NCBI RefSeq assembly: GCF_021271205.1
Contig: NZ_JAIWKS010000003.1
Location: forward strand, 434,001 to 498,000
Length of the DNA stretch: 64,000 nt
From: Pseudomonas uvaldensis
Lineage (GTDB): Bacteria > Pseudomonadota > Gammaproteobacteria > Pseudomonadales > Pseudomonadaceae
Reading direction: 5' to 3'
Both the position numbers and the translations under genes were made by a program. This document shows positions 54,982 to 64,000 of the stretch, in pieces. The notes under the pieces are model-generated. The model worked only from the letters and a program-made list of their open reading frames with translations, was not told where the DNA came from and did not search any database. Each line of letters opens with the position of its first letter. Position 1 is the stretch's first letter.

Positions 54982-55827
54982 ATGAGTCTGGAAAACATTT
55001 CCTGCCAGAAAAGCTTCGGCGGCTGGCACAAGCGTTACCGGCATCGTTCCGAAGTGCTCGGCTGTGACATGGTCTTTGCGGTTTACCTGCCGCCGCAAGC
55101 CGAGCAGGGCGGCAAGTTGCCTGTGTTGTACTGGTTATCCGGTCTGACCTGCACCGACGAGAACTTCATGCAGAAGGCCGGGGCCCAGCGCATGGCTGCC
55201 GAGTTGGGGTTGATCATCGTTGCACCGGATACCAGTCCCCGTGGTGCCGACGTGCCGGGCGATCCGGACGGCGCCTGGGACTTCGGCCTGGGCGCGGGAT
55301 TCTATCTGAACGCCACGCAGGAACCCTGGGCGCAGCACTATCGGATGCATGACTATGTGGTGCAGGAATTGCCTGCGCTCGTTGAGGCTCATTTCCCCGC
55401 GTCGGATAAACGCGGCATCAGCGGTCATTCCATGGGGGGGCATGGCGCACTGGTCTGCGCTTTGCGCAACCCTGGTCGTTACCGTTCGGTGTCGGCGGTT
55501 TCGCCGATCAACAATCCGATGGACTGTCCGTGGGGTCAGAAAGCCTTTTCCCGCTACCTGGGCGAAGATCGCTCCAAATGGCGGGAATGGGACGCCTGCG
55601 CGCTCATTGCCGAGGCCGACGAGAAACTGCCATTGCTGGTGGACCAGGGCGATCGCGATGATTTCCTCGACAACCAGCTCAAGCCGCAAGCCTTGCAGCA
55701 AGCGGCCAGGACGGCCGGGCATCCGCTGGAGTTACGCCTGCAACCGGGCTACGACCACAGCTATTACTTCATCGCCAGTTTCATCGATGATCATCTGCAA
55801 CATCATGCACGCGCTCTAAGCGCCTAA
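54982..55827 (+). CDS. fghA: S-formylglutathione hydrolase
   Basis: Hydrolyses S-formylglutathione to formate and glutathione, completing formaldehyde detoxification. The 281-residue alpha/beta-hydrolase (esterase D family) shows the nucleophile elbow [10 protein letters not shown], the conserved [17 protein letters not shown] and the catalytic-His region [12 protein letters not shown]. An Asp in [10 protein letters not shown] completes the triad. It is 8 bp after adhC. Its terminator lies against the ispF start. Confidence 0.96.
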   Translation: MSLENISCQKSFGGWHKRYRHRSEVLGCDMVFAVYLPPQAEQGGKLPVLYWLSGLTCTDENFMQKAGAQRMAAELGLIIVAPDTSPRGADVPGDPDGAWDFGLGAGFYLNATQEPWAQHYRMHDYVVQELPALVEAHFPASDKRGISGHSMGGHGALVCALRNPGRYRSVSAVSPINNPMDCPWGQKAFSRYLGEDRSKWREWDACALIAEADEKLPLLVDQGDRDDFLDNQLKPQALQQAARTAGHPLELRLQPGYDHSYYFIASFIDDHLQHHARALSA

Positions 55828-55840
55828 TGCAGGTAGAATC

Positions 55841-55870
55841 ACGCCCTGACAGAAATCAGGGCGTTTTTTT
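55841..55870 (+). terminator. Terminator hairpin abutting the ispF start codon
   Basis: ACGCCCTGA and TCAGGGCGT form a 9-bp stem with a six-base loop, followed by seven T (55864-55870) and directly by the ispF ATG at 55871. It looks like the fghA terminator, yet includes the whole visible translation-initiation region of ispF. Confidence 0.8.
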
Positions 55871-56344
55871 ATGCGTATTGGCCACGGCTACGATGTTCAC
55901 CGGTTCACTGAGGGCGATTTCATCACGCTGGGCGGCGTGCGGATCGCACACGGCTTCGGGCTGCTCGCGCATTCTGACGGTGATGTCCTGCTGCACGCCT
56001 TGAGCGATGCGTTGCTCGGCGCGGCCGCCCTGGGCGACATCGGCAAGCACTTCCCCGACACCGACCCGCAATTCAAGGGCGCGGACAGCCGCATGCTGCT
56101 GCGCCATGTCGTCTCGCTGATCCACGCCAAGGGCTGGAAAGTCGGCAATGTCGACAACACCATCGTTGCCCAGGCTCCCAAGATGGCGCCGCACATCGAA
56201 GCGATGCGCCGGCTGATCGCTGAGGATCTGCAGATCGAACTGGATCAAGTGAATGTGAAGGCCACCACCACCGAGAAGCTTGGTTTCGTCGGTCGTGAAG
56301 AAGGCATCGCCGTTCATTCCGTTGCCTTGTTGCTGCGCCCATGA
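55871..56344 (+). CDS. ispF: 2-C-methyl-D-erythritol 2,4-cyclodiphosphate synthase
   Basis: IspF cyclises CDP-methylerythritol phosphate to MEcPP in the isoprenoid pathway. The 157-residue trimer shows the zinc-ligand start [38 protein letters not shown], and the signature [13 protein letters not shown]. The canonical N-terminus leaves no freedom of start, yet the ATG is preceded by a T-run. truD overlaps by 4 bp. The order ispF-truD-surE-pcm is conserved in gammaproteobacteria. Confidence 0.97.
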   Translation: MRIGHGYDVHRFTEGDFITLGGVRIAHGFGLLAHSDGDVLLHALSDALLGAAALGDIGKHFPDTDPQFKGADSRMLLRHVVSLIHAKGWKVGNVDNTIVAQAPKMAPHIEAMRRLIAEDLQIELDQVNVKATTTEKLGFVGREEGIAVHSVALLLRP

Positions 56345-57386
56345 CCGAACTGGAACTGTTGGGCCCGCGGGCCTATGGCGAGTCGCTGGGCAGCGCGGTG
56401 CTGAAAGCCACCGCCGAAGATTTCCAGGTCGATGAAGTCCTCGACATCCCGTTGACCGGTGATGGCGAGCATTTGTGGATCTGGGTCGAGAAACGCGGCC
56501 TGAATACGGAAGAGGCTGCCCGACGGATTGCCAAGGCGGCCGGCGTGCCGTTGCGCACCGTCAGCTATGCCGGGCTCAAGGACCGTCAAGCCCTGACCCG
56601 CCAATGGTTCAGCGTCCAGTTGCCCGGCAAGGCCGATCCGGACCTGTCGTCGGCAGAGAATGACACGCTGAAAATCCTCAAGACCGCTCGGCATAAACGC
56701 AAGCTGCAGCGTGGCGCGCACTCGGCCAATGGCTTCACTTTGCGCCTGACCCAATTCAAGGGGGATGCAGCGGCTATCGATGCGCGCCTGCAGCAGATTG
56801 TCCGCCAGGGCATTCCCAATTATTTTGGCGCCCAGCGTTTTGGCCATGACGGCGGTAACGTCGTCGATGCCCGTGCCTGGGCGGCGCGCAAGGCCTTGCC
56901 GGAGCAGCGCAACGTGCGTTCGCGGCTGCTGTCGGCAGCCCGCAGTTATTTGTTCAACCGGGTACTTGCGGCCCGGGTGGCCGATGGCACCTGGCAACTG
57001 GCCCAGGTGGGTGACTTGCTGGCCTTCACTGACAGCCGCAGCTTTTTCCCGGCCGCGGAGGCTGAATGCAGCGATCCGCGCCTGGCTATCCTCGACCTGC
57101 ATCCGACCGGGCCACAGTGGGGCGAGGGGCCTTCGCCGGCCGCCGGCGCGACTTTCGAGCTGGAGCAGGCCATCGCCGAGGAAGAGACCGAGCTGCGGGA
57201 CTGGTTGATAAACGCGGGAATGAATCACGAACGTCGCATCCTGCGACTGCCCATTGGCGGGCTGTCGTGGCATTATCCCTCGCTAGACATTCTGCAACTG
57301 GAATTCGTCCTGCCGGCCGGATGTTTCGCCACTGCCTTGGTGCGCGAACTCGTCGATCTGGTGCCGGTAGGGCAGACGGACAGCCC

Positions 57387-57399
<13 letters not shown>
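56341..57399 (+). CDS. truD: tRNA pseudouridine(13) synthase TruD
   Basis: TruD isomerises U13 of tRNA-Glu to pseudouridine. The 352-residue protein shows the catalytic-Asp motif [30 protein letters not shown], and the inserted TRUD domain with [16 protein letters not shown]. It overlaps ispF by 4 bp and surE by 13 bp. Confidence 0.96.
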
Positions 57400-58813
<1,414 letters not shown>

Positions 58814-58969
58814 GCATTTATAAACAGCGGCTGAATTCCGTGACGCTTGCTGTGTCTTACAGCGGCATCGGTTCATCGAACAGGCTTCAACGGCGGCGAG
58901 CAAACGTGTGCGGCAACGTCCCGTGCTTCATTAATAGAAGGATGGATGCGCCCGTTACTCGCACCACCA

Positions 58970-58997
58970 CTGCCTGGACAGGCAGTTTCCATTTTTT
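58970..58997 (+). terminator. Possible terminator between pcm and nlpD
   Basis: CTGCCT, a four-base loop GGAC, and AGGCAG form a stem, followed after a few bases by ATTTTTTC. It lies 157 bp after pcm and 24 bp before the nlpD start. The interrupted T-run makes it uncertain. Confidence 0.45.
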
Positions 58998-59021
58998 CAG
59001 CCACCACAAAGGGAGCAGCGG

Positions 59022-59870
59022 GTGAGTCTCACAGTCATTGCGCAGCGTATGGGTATCACGAGCTTTAAGCGCCTGGTGACTGGCCTTGTCTTGAGTACCT
59101 TGCTGGTCGGTTGTTCCAGTACACCGTCGGGTAACGTCCGGGTTGTCGATCGCAACACCACTGCTGCGCCACAACGTCCTACAGTAACGACCGGTCAGTA
59201 TGTAGTCCGTAAGGGCGATACGTTGTTTTCCATCGCTTTTCGCTACGGCTGGGACTACAAAGCATTGGCCGCGCGGAACAACATTCCTGCGCCTTATACG
59301 ATCCATCCGGGTCAGACGATTCGCTTCGATGGGCGCAGCGGTTCAACACCGACCGCGGTGGTCACCCAGTCAGGGTCGACACCTTCGTCGTCGAGTAAAA
59401 CCACGGTCATTCGCCGGCCGGTCGGCGCAGGGACGGCCACCGTACCGTCCGTCGCGAGCAAACCGGAGGCCGCGCCGATGCCTCCGGCAGGCCCCGCCCC
59501 GACAGGCTGGGGATGGCCTTCTAATGGCGTTCTTATTGGGAAATTCTCTTCAAACGGTAGTTTGAATAAAGGAATTGATATCGCCGGGGATTTGGGACAG
59601 CCTGTTTTAGCCGCGTCTGATGGCACGGTTGTGTACGCCGGGAGTGGTTTGAGGGGCTACGGCGAACTCGTGATCATCAAACACAGCGATACCTACGTCA
59701 GTGCCTACGGTCACAACCGCAGGCTGTTGGTTCGGGAGGGGCAGCAGGTCAAGGTCGGACAGACAATTGCCGAAATGGGGTCGACGGGTACAGACCGGGT
59801 GAAACTGCATTTTGAGATTCGCCGACAAGGTAAACCGGTAGATCCGCTGCAATTCCTGCCACGTCGTTGA
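59022..59870 (+). CDS. nlpD: Murein hydrolase activator NlpD (LysM, degenerate LytM)
   Basis: A 282-residue outer-membrane lipoprotein. Lipobox LVGC (Cys near residue 30) follows a hydrophobic signal; a LysM peptidoglycan-binding domain (YVVRKGDTLFSIAFRYGWDYKALAARN) is at about 60-105, a serine/proline linker at 110-165, and a LytM/M23 domain after. The first zinc His of active LytM proteases is replaced: the sequence is NKGIDIA where active enzymes have HxGxDxA. This fits NlpD, which activates amidase AmiC without cutting peptidoglycan itself. The start is GTG after GGGAGCAGCGG. The rpoS promoter lies within nlpD in pseudomonads. Confidence 0.93.
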   Translation: MSLTVIAQRMGITSFKRLVTGLVLSTLLVGCSSTPSGNVRVVDRNTTAAPQRPTVTTGQYVVRKGDTLFSIAFRYGWDYKALAARNNIPAPYTIHPGQTIRFDGRSGSTPTAVVTQSGSTPSSSSKTTVIRRPVGAGTATVPSVASKPEAAPMPPAGPAPTGWGWPSNGVLIGKFSSNGSLNKGIDIAGDLGQPVLAASDGTVVYAGSGLRGYGELVIIKHSDTYVSAYGHNRRLLVREGQQVKVGQTIAEMGSTGTDRVKLHFEIRRQGKPVDPLQFLPRR

Positions 59871-59879
59871 TTGGTTGTC

Positions 59880-59910
59880 AGCCTGTTCCGTCACGTAGAG
59901 GGAACAGGCT
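59880..59910 (+). promoter_or_regulatory. Hairpin in the rpoS leader
   Basis: AGCCTGTTCC and GGAACAGGCT form a perfect 10-bp stem around an 11-base loop, between the nlpD stop and the rpoS ATG. No T-run follows. It would be part of the rpoS mRNA leader if the promoter is within nlpD. Confidence 0.55.
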
Positions 59911-59975
59911 CCAGCGTTGCCAAGGATAAAGGCGCCGCTCGAGCTTGAGGTCGAACTCACCAAAGGACTATAACA

Positions 59976-60986
59976 ATGGCTCTCAGTAAAGAAGTGCCGG
60001 AGTTTGACATCGACGATGAGGTTCTCCTGATGGAGACCGGCATCGCTATGGATTCGATGTCGAATGATGAAGGGGCGTCATCTCCACCTTCCGTTCGCGC
60101 CAAATCCAGACACTCCGCTTCGCTTAAACAACATAAGTACATCGATTACACCCGGGCGCTGGACGCCACTCAGCTGTACCTCAACGAAATCGGTTTTTCG
60201 CCGCTACTCTCCCCCGAGGAAGAAGTACATTTTGCGCGCCTGTCGCAAAAGGGCGACCCGGCCGGTCGAAAACGCATGATTGAAAGCAACCTGCGCCTGG
60301 TGGTGAAAATCGCTCGACGCTACGTCAATCGTGGGCTTTCACTGCTGGACCTGATCGAAGAGGGCAATCTGGGGTTGATCCGCGCTGTCGAGAAATTCGA
60401 TCCTGAGCGGGGCTTCCGTTTTTCGACCTACGCCACCTGGTGGATCCGCCAGACCATCGAACGGGCGATCATGAATCAGACCCGCACGATCCGGCTGCCG
60501 ATTCATGTGGTCAAGGAGCTGAACGTCTACCTGCGGGCTGCCCGTGAGCTGACCCAGAAACTCGATCATGAACCCTCACCGGAAGAAATCGCCAGCCTGC
60601 TGGAAAAACCGGTGGGCGAGGTCAAGCGAATGCTTGGGCTCAACGAGCGGGTTTCCTCTGTGGATGTCTCGCTGGGGCCAGACTCGGACAAGACCCTGCT
60701 GGACACCCTTACCGACGAGCGTCCCACCGACCCTTGTGAACTGCTGCAGGACGACGACTTGTCCCAGAGCATCGACCAGTGGCTCTCGGAGCTGACGGAC
60801 AAGCAACGGGAGGTGGTGATCCGACGTTTTGGCCTGCGCGGTCACGAAAGCAGCACCCTCGAAGATGTCGGCCTGGAAATTGGATTGACTCGGGAAAGGG
60901 TCAGGCAGATCCAGGTAGAGGGCCTCAAGCGTCTACGGGAAATCCTGGAGAAGAATGGTTTGTCGAGCGAGTCGCTGTTCCAGTAA
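59976..60986 (+). CDS. rpoS: RNA polymerase sigma factor RpoS
   Basis: The stationary-phase/general stress sigma factor. The 336-residue protein has an acidic N-terminus (region 1.1-like), region 1.2 ([21 protein letters not shown]), region 2 ([43 protein letters not shown] and [16 protein letters not shown]), region 3 and region 4 helix-turn-helix ([29 protein letters not shown]). SD AAGGA is 9 bp before the ATG. It controls stress genes and secondary metabolism together with the Gac/Rsm cascade, whose sRNA rsmZ is encoded downstream. Confidence 0.98.
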   Translation: MALSKEVPEFDIDDEVLLMETGIAMDSMSNDEGASSPPSVRAKSRHSASLKQHKYIDYTRALDATQLYLNEIGFSPLLSPEEEVHFARLSQKGDPAGRKRMIESNLRLVVKIARRYVNRGLSLLDLIEEGNLGLIRAVEKFDPERGFRFSTYATWWIRQTIERAIMNQTRTIRLPIHVVKELNVYLRAARELTQKLDHEPSPEEIASLLEKPVGEVKRMLGLNERVSSVDVSLGPDSDKTLLDTLTDERPTDPCELLQDDDLSQSIDQWLSELTDKQREVVIRRFGLRGHESSTLEDVGLEIGLTRERVRQIQVEGLKRLREILEKNGLSSESLFQ

Positions 60987-61003
60987 CCACTCCGCTACAG
61001 CAG

Positions 61004-61030
61004 AAAAAGCCCCGACCGGTTCGGGGCTTT
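61004..61030 (+). terminator. Rho-independent terminator of rpoS
   Basis: AAAGCCCCGA and TCGGGGCTTT form a perfect 10-bp stem with a CCGGT loop, 20 bp after the rpoS stop. The A-rich and T-rich ends could act on both strands. Confidence 0.9.
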
Positions 61031-61103
61031 GCCGTTTCTGGGCGGCGCTTTTCTAATCCTGCGCTGTTTTCCGGTTTGGTTTGTAAGCTTTTGCCTAGTG
61101 TTG

Positions 61104-61121
61104 TGTAAGCGTTCGGTTTCT
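61104..61121 (+). promoter_or_regulatory. GacA upstream activating sequence of rsmZ
   Basis: TGTAAG, six bases, then GTTTCT: the left half matches the known TGTAAG-N6-CTTACA GacA site exactly; the right half is degenerate. It lies about 150-170 bp upstream of the rsmZ start, about where the UAS sits in fluorescent pseudomonads. Phosphorylated GacA binding here activates rsmZ in known strains. Confidence 0.7.
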
Positions 61122-61235
61122 CATGGCCGGGGATAGAGGACAATAAAGCGCATGAATTTTTATACTGGATTGATTTTAAAGGTTATTTTTTTATGAACGA
61201 ACGATGACAGCAACTGTCGGCCCGCTTGAGGTGAA

Positions 61236-61263
61236 TTGCACTCGCCAGGGAAAACACTAATAT
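61236..61263 (+). promoter_or_regulatory. sigma70 promoter of rsmZ
   Basis: TTGCAC (61236-61241) and TAATAT (61258-61263) with 16-bp spacing, and the expected +1 at 61272. Confidence 0.8.
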
Positions 61264-61271
61264 CAGTCCTG

Positions 61272-61405
61272 TGTCGACGGACAGACACACCCGTCACGGA
61301 CGATGGGGAAGGAAGGACATCGCAGGACGCGATTCATCAGGACGATGAAAGGGAACAAAGGGATTAGGGAAAAAATGTGGGCGGGTCAAACCGCCCCTTT
61401 TTTTT
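61272..61405 (+). ncRNA. rsmZ: Regulatory small RNA RsmZ
   Basis: RsmZ is an antagonist RNA that binds CsrA/RsmA/RsmE dimers and frees their target mRNAs. The sequence has ten GGA motifs, many in predicted hairpin loops or linkers, starts TGTCGACGGACAGACACA, closely matching the RsmZ of P. fluorescens as I recall it, and ends in GGGCGG/CCGCCC with an eight-T run. Its place between rpoS and fdxA is that of rsmZ. Length is about 134 nt. It is transcribed on GacS/GacA activation and convergent to fdxA. Confidence 0.93.
61379..61405 (+). terminator. Rho-independent terminator of rsmZ
   Basis: GGGCGG (61379-61384) and CCGCCC (61391-61396) pair across GTCAAA, followed by eight T. Confidence 0.92.
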
Positions 61406-61428
61406 GCCTGCGATTTGGGTCCAGGCAG

Positions 61429-61452
61429 CAAAAAGGCCCGCAAGGGGCCTTC
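61429..61452 (-). terminator. Terminator of fdxA
   Basis: On the minus strand, AAGGCCC and GGGCCTT pair across a short loop, followed by TTTTT. It lies 20 bp past the fdxA stop, converging with the rsmZ terminator. Confidence 0.75.
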
Positions 61453-61471
61453 AAGACGTACACAGGGACGA

Positions 61472-61795
61472 TCAGCGTTCGAGGTCCGCGATCTTGCCAG
61501 GCTTGCCATCCCACTCTTCGGCATCCGGCAGGGCGTCTTTCTTCTCGGTGATGTTTGGCCAGATTTCCGCCAGTTCGGCGTTCAGCTCGATGAAGTCCTC
61601 CATGCCAGCCGGGACTTCGTCTTCCGAGAAAATGGCTTGTGCCGGGCATTCCGGTTCACACAGGGCGCAATCGATGCACTCGTCCGGGTGAATGACCAGG
61701 AAGTTCGGGCCTTCGTAAAAGCAGTCCACCGGACACACTTCTACGCAGTCGGTGTACTTGCACTTGATGCAGTTGTCGGTGACGACGAAGGTCAT
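61472..61795 (-). CDS. fdxA: 7-Fe ferredoxin FdxA
   Basis: A 107-residue ferredoxin carrying one [3Fe-4S] and one [4Fe-4S] cluster. The cysteine pattern is visible as [19 protein letters not shown] and [19 protein letters not shown], followed by the C-terminal extension of the FdxA type. It moves electrons in the cytoplasm; the exact partners are not known in Pseudomonas. It is convergent with rsmZ and, as expected in this genus, 134 bp downstream of mutS on the same strand. Confidence 0.96.
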   Translation of the reverse strand: MTFVVTDNCIKCKYTDCVEVCPVDCFYEGPNFLVIHPDECIDCALCEPECPAQAIFSEDEVPAGMEDFIELNAELAEIWPNITEKKDALPDAEEWDGKPGKIADLER

Positions 61796-61929
61796 TTCTA
61801 ATTCTCTCCTCAGGCGGCGGCAGCGGGTCCCTCTTCACGGTAGGGCTCGCCAGGCTTGGGTGCGGACCAGGCTAATAGTCCTCAGCATTCCAAACCGCGC
61901 GAGATTCTAACAGCTTGAACGCCCGTGCG

Positions 61930-64000
61930 TTAGATCCGTGTCTTCAATGTATAGAGTAATTCCAGTGCCCGGCGTGGGGTCAGATCGTCCAGGTCAAGCT
62001 TGGCCAGTTCGTCGAGCACCGGATGCGGCAGGCTGGCGAAGAGGTCGCTTTGCTGAGGGGCCGCCGGTTTGCCTTTTGTCGGACGCGGCGCCTCGTGGGG
62101 CAGGCTGGAGGTTTCCAGGCGGCTCAAATGTTCGCGGGCCCGGGCAATCACTTCGCCTGGTACACCGGCCAACTGCGCAACCGCCAAGCCGTAGCTCTGG
62201 CTGGCCGGGCCGGGCAGTACATGGTGCAGGAATACGATGCGCTCGTTGTGTTCAGTGGCGTTGAGGTGGACGTTGGCCACCAGCGGCTGGCTTTCCGGCA
62301 GCACCGTCAGCTCGAAATAATGGGTCGCGAACAATGTGTAGGCGCGCAGTTGTGCCAATCGCTCGGCCGCCGCCCAGGCCAGGGACAGGCCATCGAAGGT
62401 GCTGGTGCCCCGTCCGACTTCGTCCATCAGCACCAGGCTGCGCTCGGTGGCGTTGTGCAGGATGTTGGCGGTCTCGCTCATTTCCACCATGAAGGTCGAG
62501 CGCCCGCCGGCCAGGTCATCGCTGGAGCCGATCCGGGTGAAGATGCGGTCCACCAGGGATAACTCGCAGCTGGCCGCCGGTACGAAACTGCCGATGTGAG
62601 CCAGCAGCACGATCAGGGCTGTCTGGCGCATGTAGGTGGATTTACCGCCCATGTTCGGACCGGTGATTACCAGCATGCGGGTATTGTCGTCCAGGCTCAG
62701 GTCGTTGGCCACGAACGGCGTGGTCAGTACCTGCTCGACCACTGGGTGACGACCTTGGCTGATGCGCATGCACGGTTCGCTGACGAAGCGCGGGCAATTC
62801 AGGTCAAGGTTCAATGCGCGCTCGGCCAGGTTGCTCAGAACGTCCAGCTCCGCCAGGGCGGCGGCGGTGTCCTGCAGGGGCGGCAATTGGTTGATCAGAT
62901 CTTCCAGCAGCGCGTCATAGAGCATTTTTTCGCGGGCCAGGGCGCGACTCTTGGCCGACAGCGCCTTGTCCTCGAAGGCCTTGAGTTCCGGAGTAATGAA
63001 GCGCTCGGCGCCCTTGAGGGTCTGGCGACGGATGTAATCGGCCGGAGCCTGTTCGGCCTGCTTGCTCGGCAATTCGATGAAATAGCCGTGGATGCGGTTG
63101 TAGCCGACCTTGAGATTGCTCAGGCCGGTACGGGCCTTTTCCCGGGCTTCGAGGTCGATGAGGAACTGGCCGGCGTTCTCGCTCAGCGCCAGCAGCTCGT
63201 CGAGTTCGGCGTCGTAACCGGTTTTCAGCACGCCACCGTCACGGATCACCGCGGGTGGGTTGTCGATGATGGCTTTTTCCAACAGCGCGGCCAGTTCTGG
63301 GTAAGTGCTGGTGATGCGCGCCAAGTGCTGAAGATGCGGAGCTTCGAGGTCGGTCATCGCCACTTGCAGTTCGGGCAGGGCGCCAAGGGCATCGCGCAGG
63401 CGCGCCAGGTCCCGGGGACGGGCGTTGCGCAGGCCGATCCGCGCCAGGATGCGCTCGATGTCGCCGATTTCCTTGAGCTGCGGCTGCAACTGCTCGAAGC
63501 GATAACGATCCAGCAGGCAGGTAATCGAGGACTGGCGCGCCAGCAGTACTGTCAGGTCCCGCAACGGACGGTTCAGCCAGCGGGTCAGCAAGCGGCTGCC
63601 CATCGCGGTCTGGCAGCGATCCACCACCGATTGCAGGGTATTGTCGCGACCGCCGGCCAGGTTGGTGTCCAATTCCAGGTTGCGCCGGCTGGCGCCGTCC
63701 AGCACCACCGTGTCATCCAGGCGTTCATGGCGCAGGCTGCGCAAATGGGGTAGGGCGGTGCGCTGGGTTTCCTTGGCGTAGGCCAACAGGCAGCCGGCCG
63801 CACCGATGGCCAGAGTCAGGTTTTCACAGCCGAACCCCTTGAGGTCCTGGGTGGAAAACTGCTGGCAGAGACTTTTCAGCGCCGAATCGCGCTCAAAATC
63901 CCACGGCGCCCGGCGACGAACGCCACGGCGTTTTTCCGCCGGCAGGTCCTTGGGCCAGTCATCGGGAATCAACAGCTCCACCGGATTGACCCGCTCCAGC
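61930..64000 (-). CDS. mutS: DNA mismatch repair protein MutS (N-terminus beyond the window)
   Basis: MutS binds base mismatches and starts repair with MutL. About 690 of the usual ~860 residues are visible; the start lies past the right edge, and the frame is open to the last base. Present are the connector and lever domains, the clamp, and the C-terminal ATPase with Walker [14 protein letters not shown], Walker [17 protein letters not shown] and [10 protein letters not shown]. The residues near the right edge ([11 protein letters not shown]) belong to the connector region. Confidence 0.97.
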   Translation of the reverse strand, partial: LERVNPVELLIPDDWPKDLPAEKRRGVRRRAPWDFERDSALKSLCQQFSTQDLKGFGCENLTLAIGAAGCLLAYAKETQRTALPHLRSLRHERLDDTVVLDGASRRNLELDTNLAGGRDNTLQSVVDRCQTAMGSRLLTRWLNRPLRDLTVLLARQSSITCLLDRYRFEQLQPQLKEIGDIERILARIGLRNARPRDLARLRDALGALPELQVAMTDLEAPHLQHLARITSTYPELAALLEKAIIDNPPAVIRDGGVLKTGYDAELDELLALSENAGQFLIDLEAREKARTGLSNLKVGYNRIHGYFIELPSKQAEQAPADYIRRQTLKGAERFITPELKAFEDKALSAKSRALAREKMLYDALLEDLINQLPPLQDTAAALAELDVLSNLAERALNLDLNCPRFVSEPCMRISQGRHPVVEQVLTTPFVANDLSLDDNTRMLVITGPNMGGKSTYMRQTALIVLLAHIGSFVPAASCELSLVDRIFTRIGSSDDLAGGRSTFMVEMSETANILHNATERSLVLMDEVGRGTSTFDGLSLAWAAAERLAQLRAYTLFATHYFELTVLPESQPLVANVHLNATEHNERIVFLHHVLPGPASQSYGLAVAQLAGVPGEVIARAREHLSRLETSSLPHEAPRPTKGKPAAPQQSDLFASLPHPVLDELAKLDLDDLTPRRALELLYTLKTRI

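Noticed and set aside
55841..55870. Riboswitch or T-box at ispF
   Set aside because: The hairpin is short and typical of a terminator; no conserved aptamer elements are visible.

Overview
The window is a stretch of chromosomal backbone from a fluorescent-group Pseudomonas (P. fluorescens complex or a close relative). The evidence is the high GC content, the gene order, which as I remember it parallels P. aeruginosa from about PA3681 down to mutS (PA3620), the GacA-controlled small RNA rsmZ between rpoS and fdxA, and the many REP/REPIN repeats built on TGTGGGAGC...GCTCGCGAA. I saw no tRNA, rRNA, transposase, phage or CRISPR material. The window opens inside a DUF72 gene and closes inside mutS.

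Region 1 (1-26 kb) is a mosaic of small operons on both strands: a PEP-mutase-like enzyme with an extensin-like protein; an unrecognised protein with an internal duplication; rsmJ; a TetR regulator divergent from a MexJK-like RND efflux operon; DUF4197 and YbaY envelope proteins; plsB; a cold-shock protein; dapE-rlmA-hypothetical; tcdA; a csdA-csdE sulfur-transfer pair; dapD; an ArsC-like reductase; a CPA1 Na+/H+ antiporter; dapC; glnD; and map. Three lysine/diaminopimelate genes (dapE, dapD, dapC) are spread through it. Most REP/REPIN repeats are here, at gene ends.

Region 2 (26-46 kb) is a nearly continuous plus-strand block for translation, envelope biogenesis and replication: rpsB-tsf, pyrH-frr-uppS-cdsA-dxr-rseP-bamA-skp-lpxD-fabZ-lpxA-lpxB-rnhB, dnaE and accA. 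Many stop and start codons overlap. It joins undecaprenyl and phospholipid precursor synthesis, outer-membrane protein assembly and lipid A synthesis. I found no REP sequence in it.

Region 3 (46-59 kb) holds tilS, pyrG, kdsA, eno, ftsB-ispD, then a LysR regulator divergent from the glutathione-dependent formaldehyde genes (S-hydroxymethylglutathione dehydrogenase and fghA), then ispF-truD-surE-pcm. With dxr, ispD and ispF, three MEP isoprenoid steps lie in the window.

Region 4 (59-64 kb) is the stress-response segment nlpD-rpoS, rsmZ with its upstream activating site and sigma70 promoter, convergent fdxA, and partial mutS.

No clearly new multi-gene system is present. The most interesting signals are: the unrecognised protein whose [18 protein letters not shown] module occurs twice; twin TetR operators over a perfect TATAAT; a terminator hairpin touching the ispF start codon and holding its only visible ribosome-binding sequence; structured leaders before rpsB and pyrH; tandem repeats in the LysR/formaldehyde intergenic region; a second TGTAAG half-site upstream of rsmZ; and the architecture of the REP elements.
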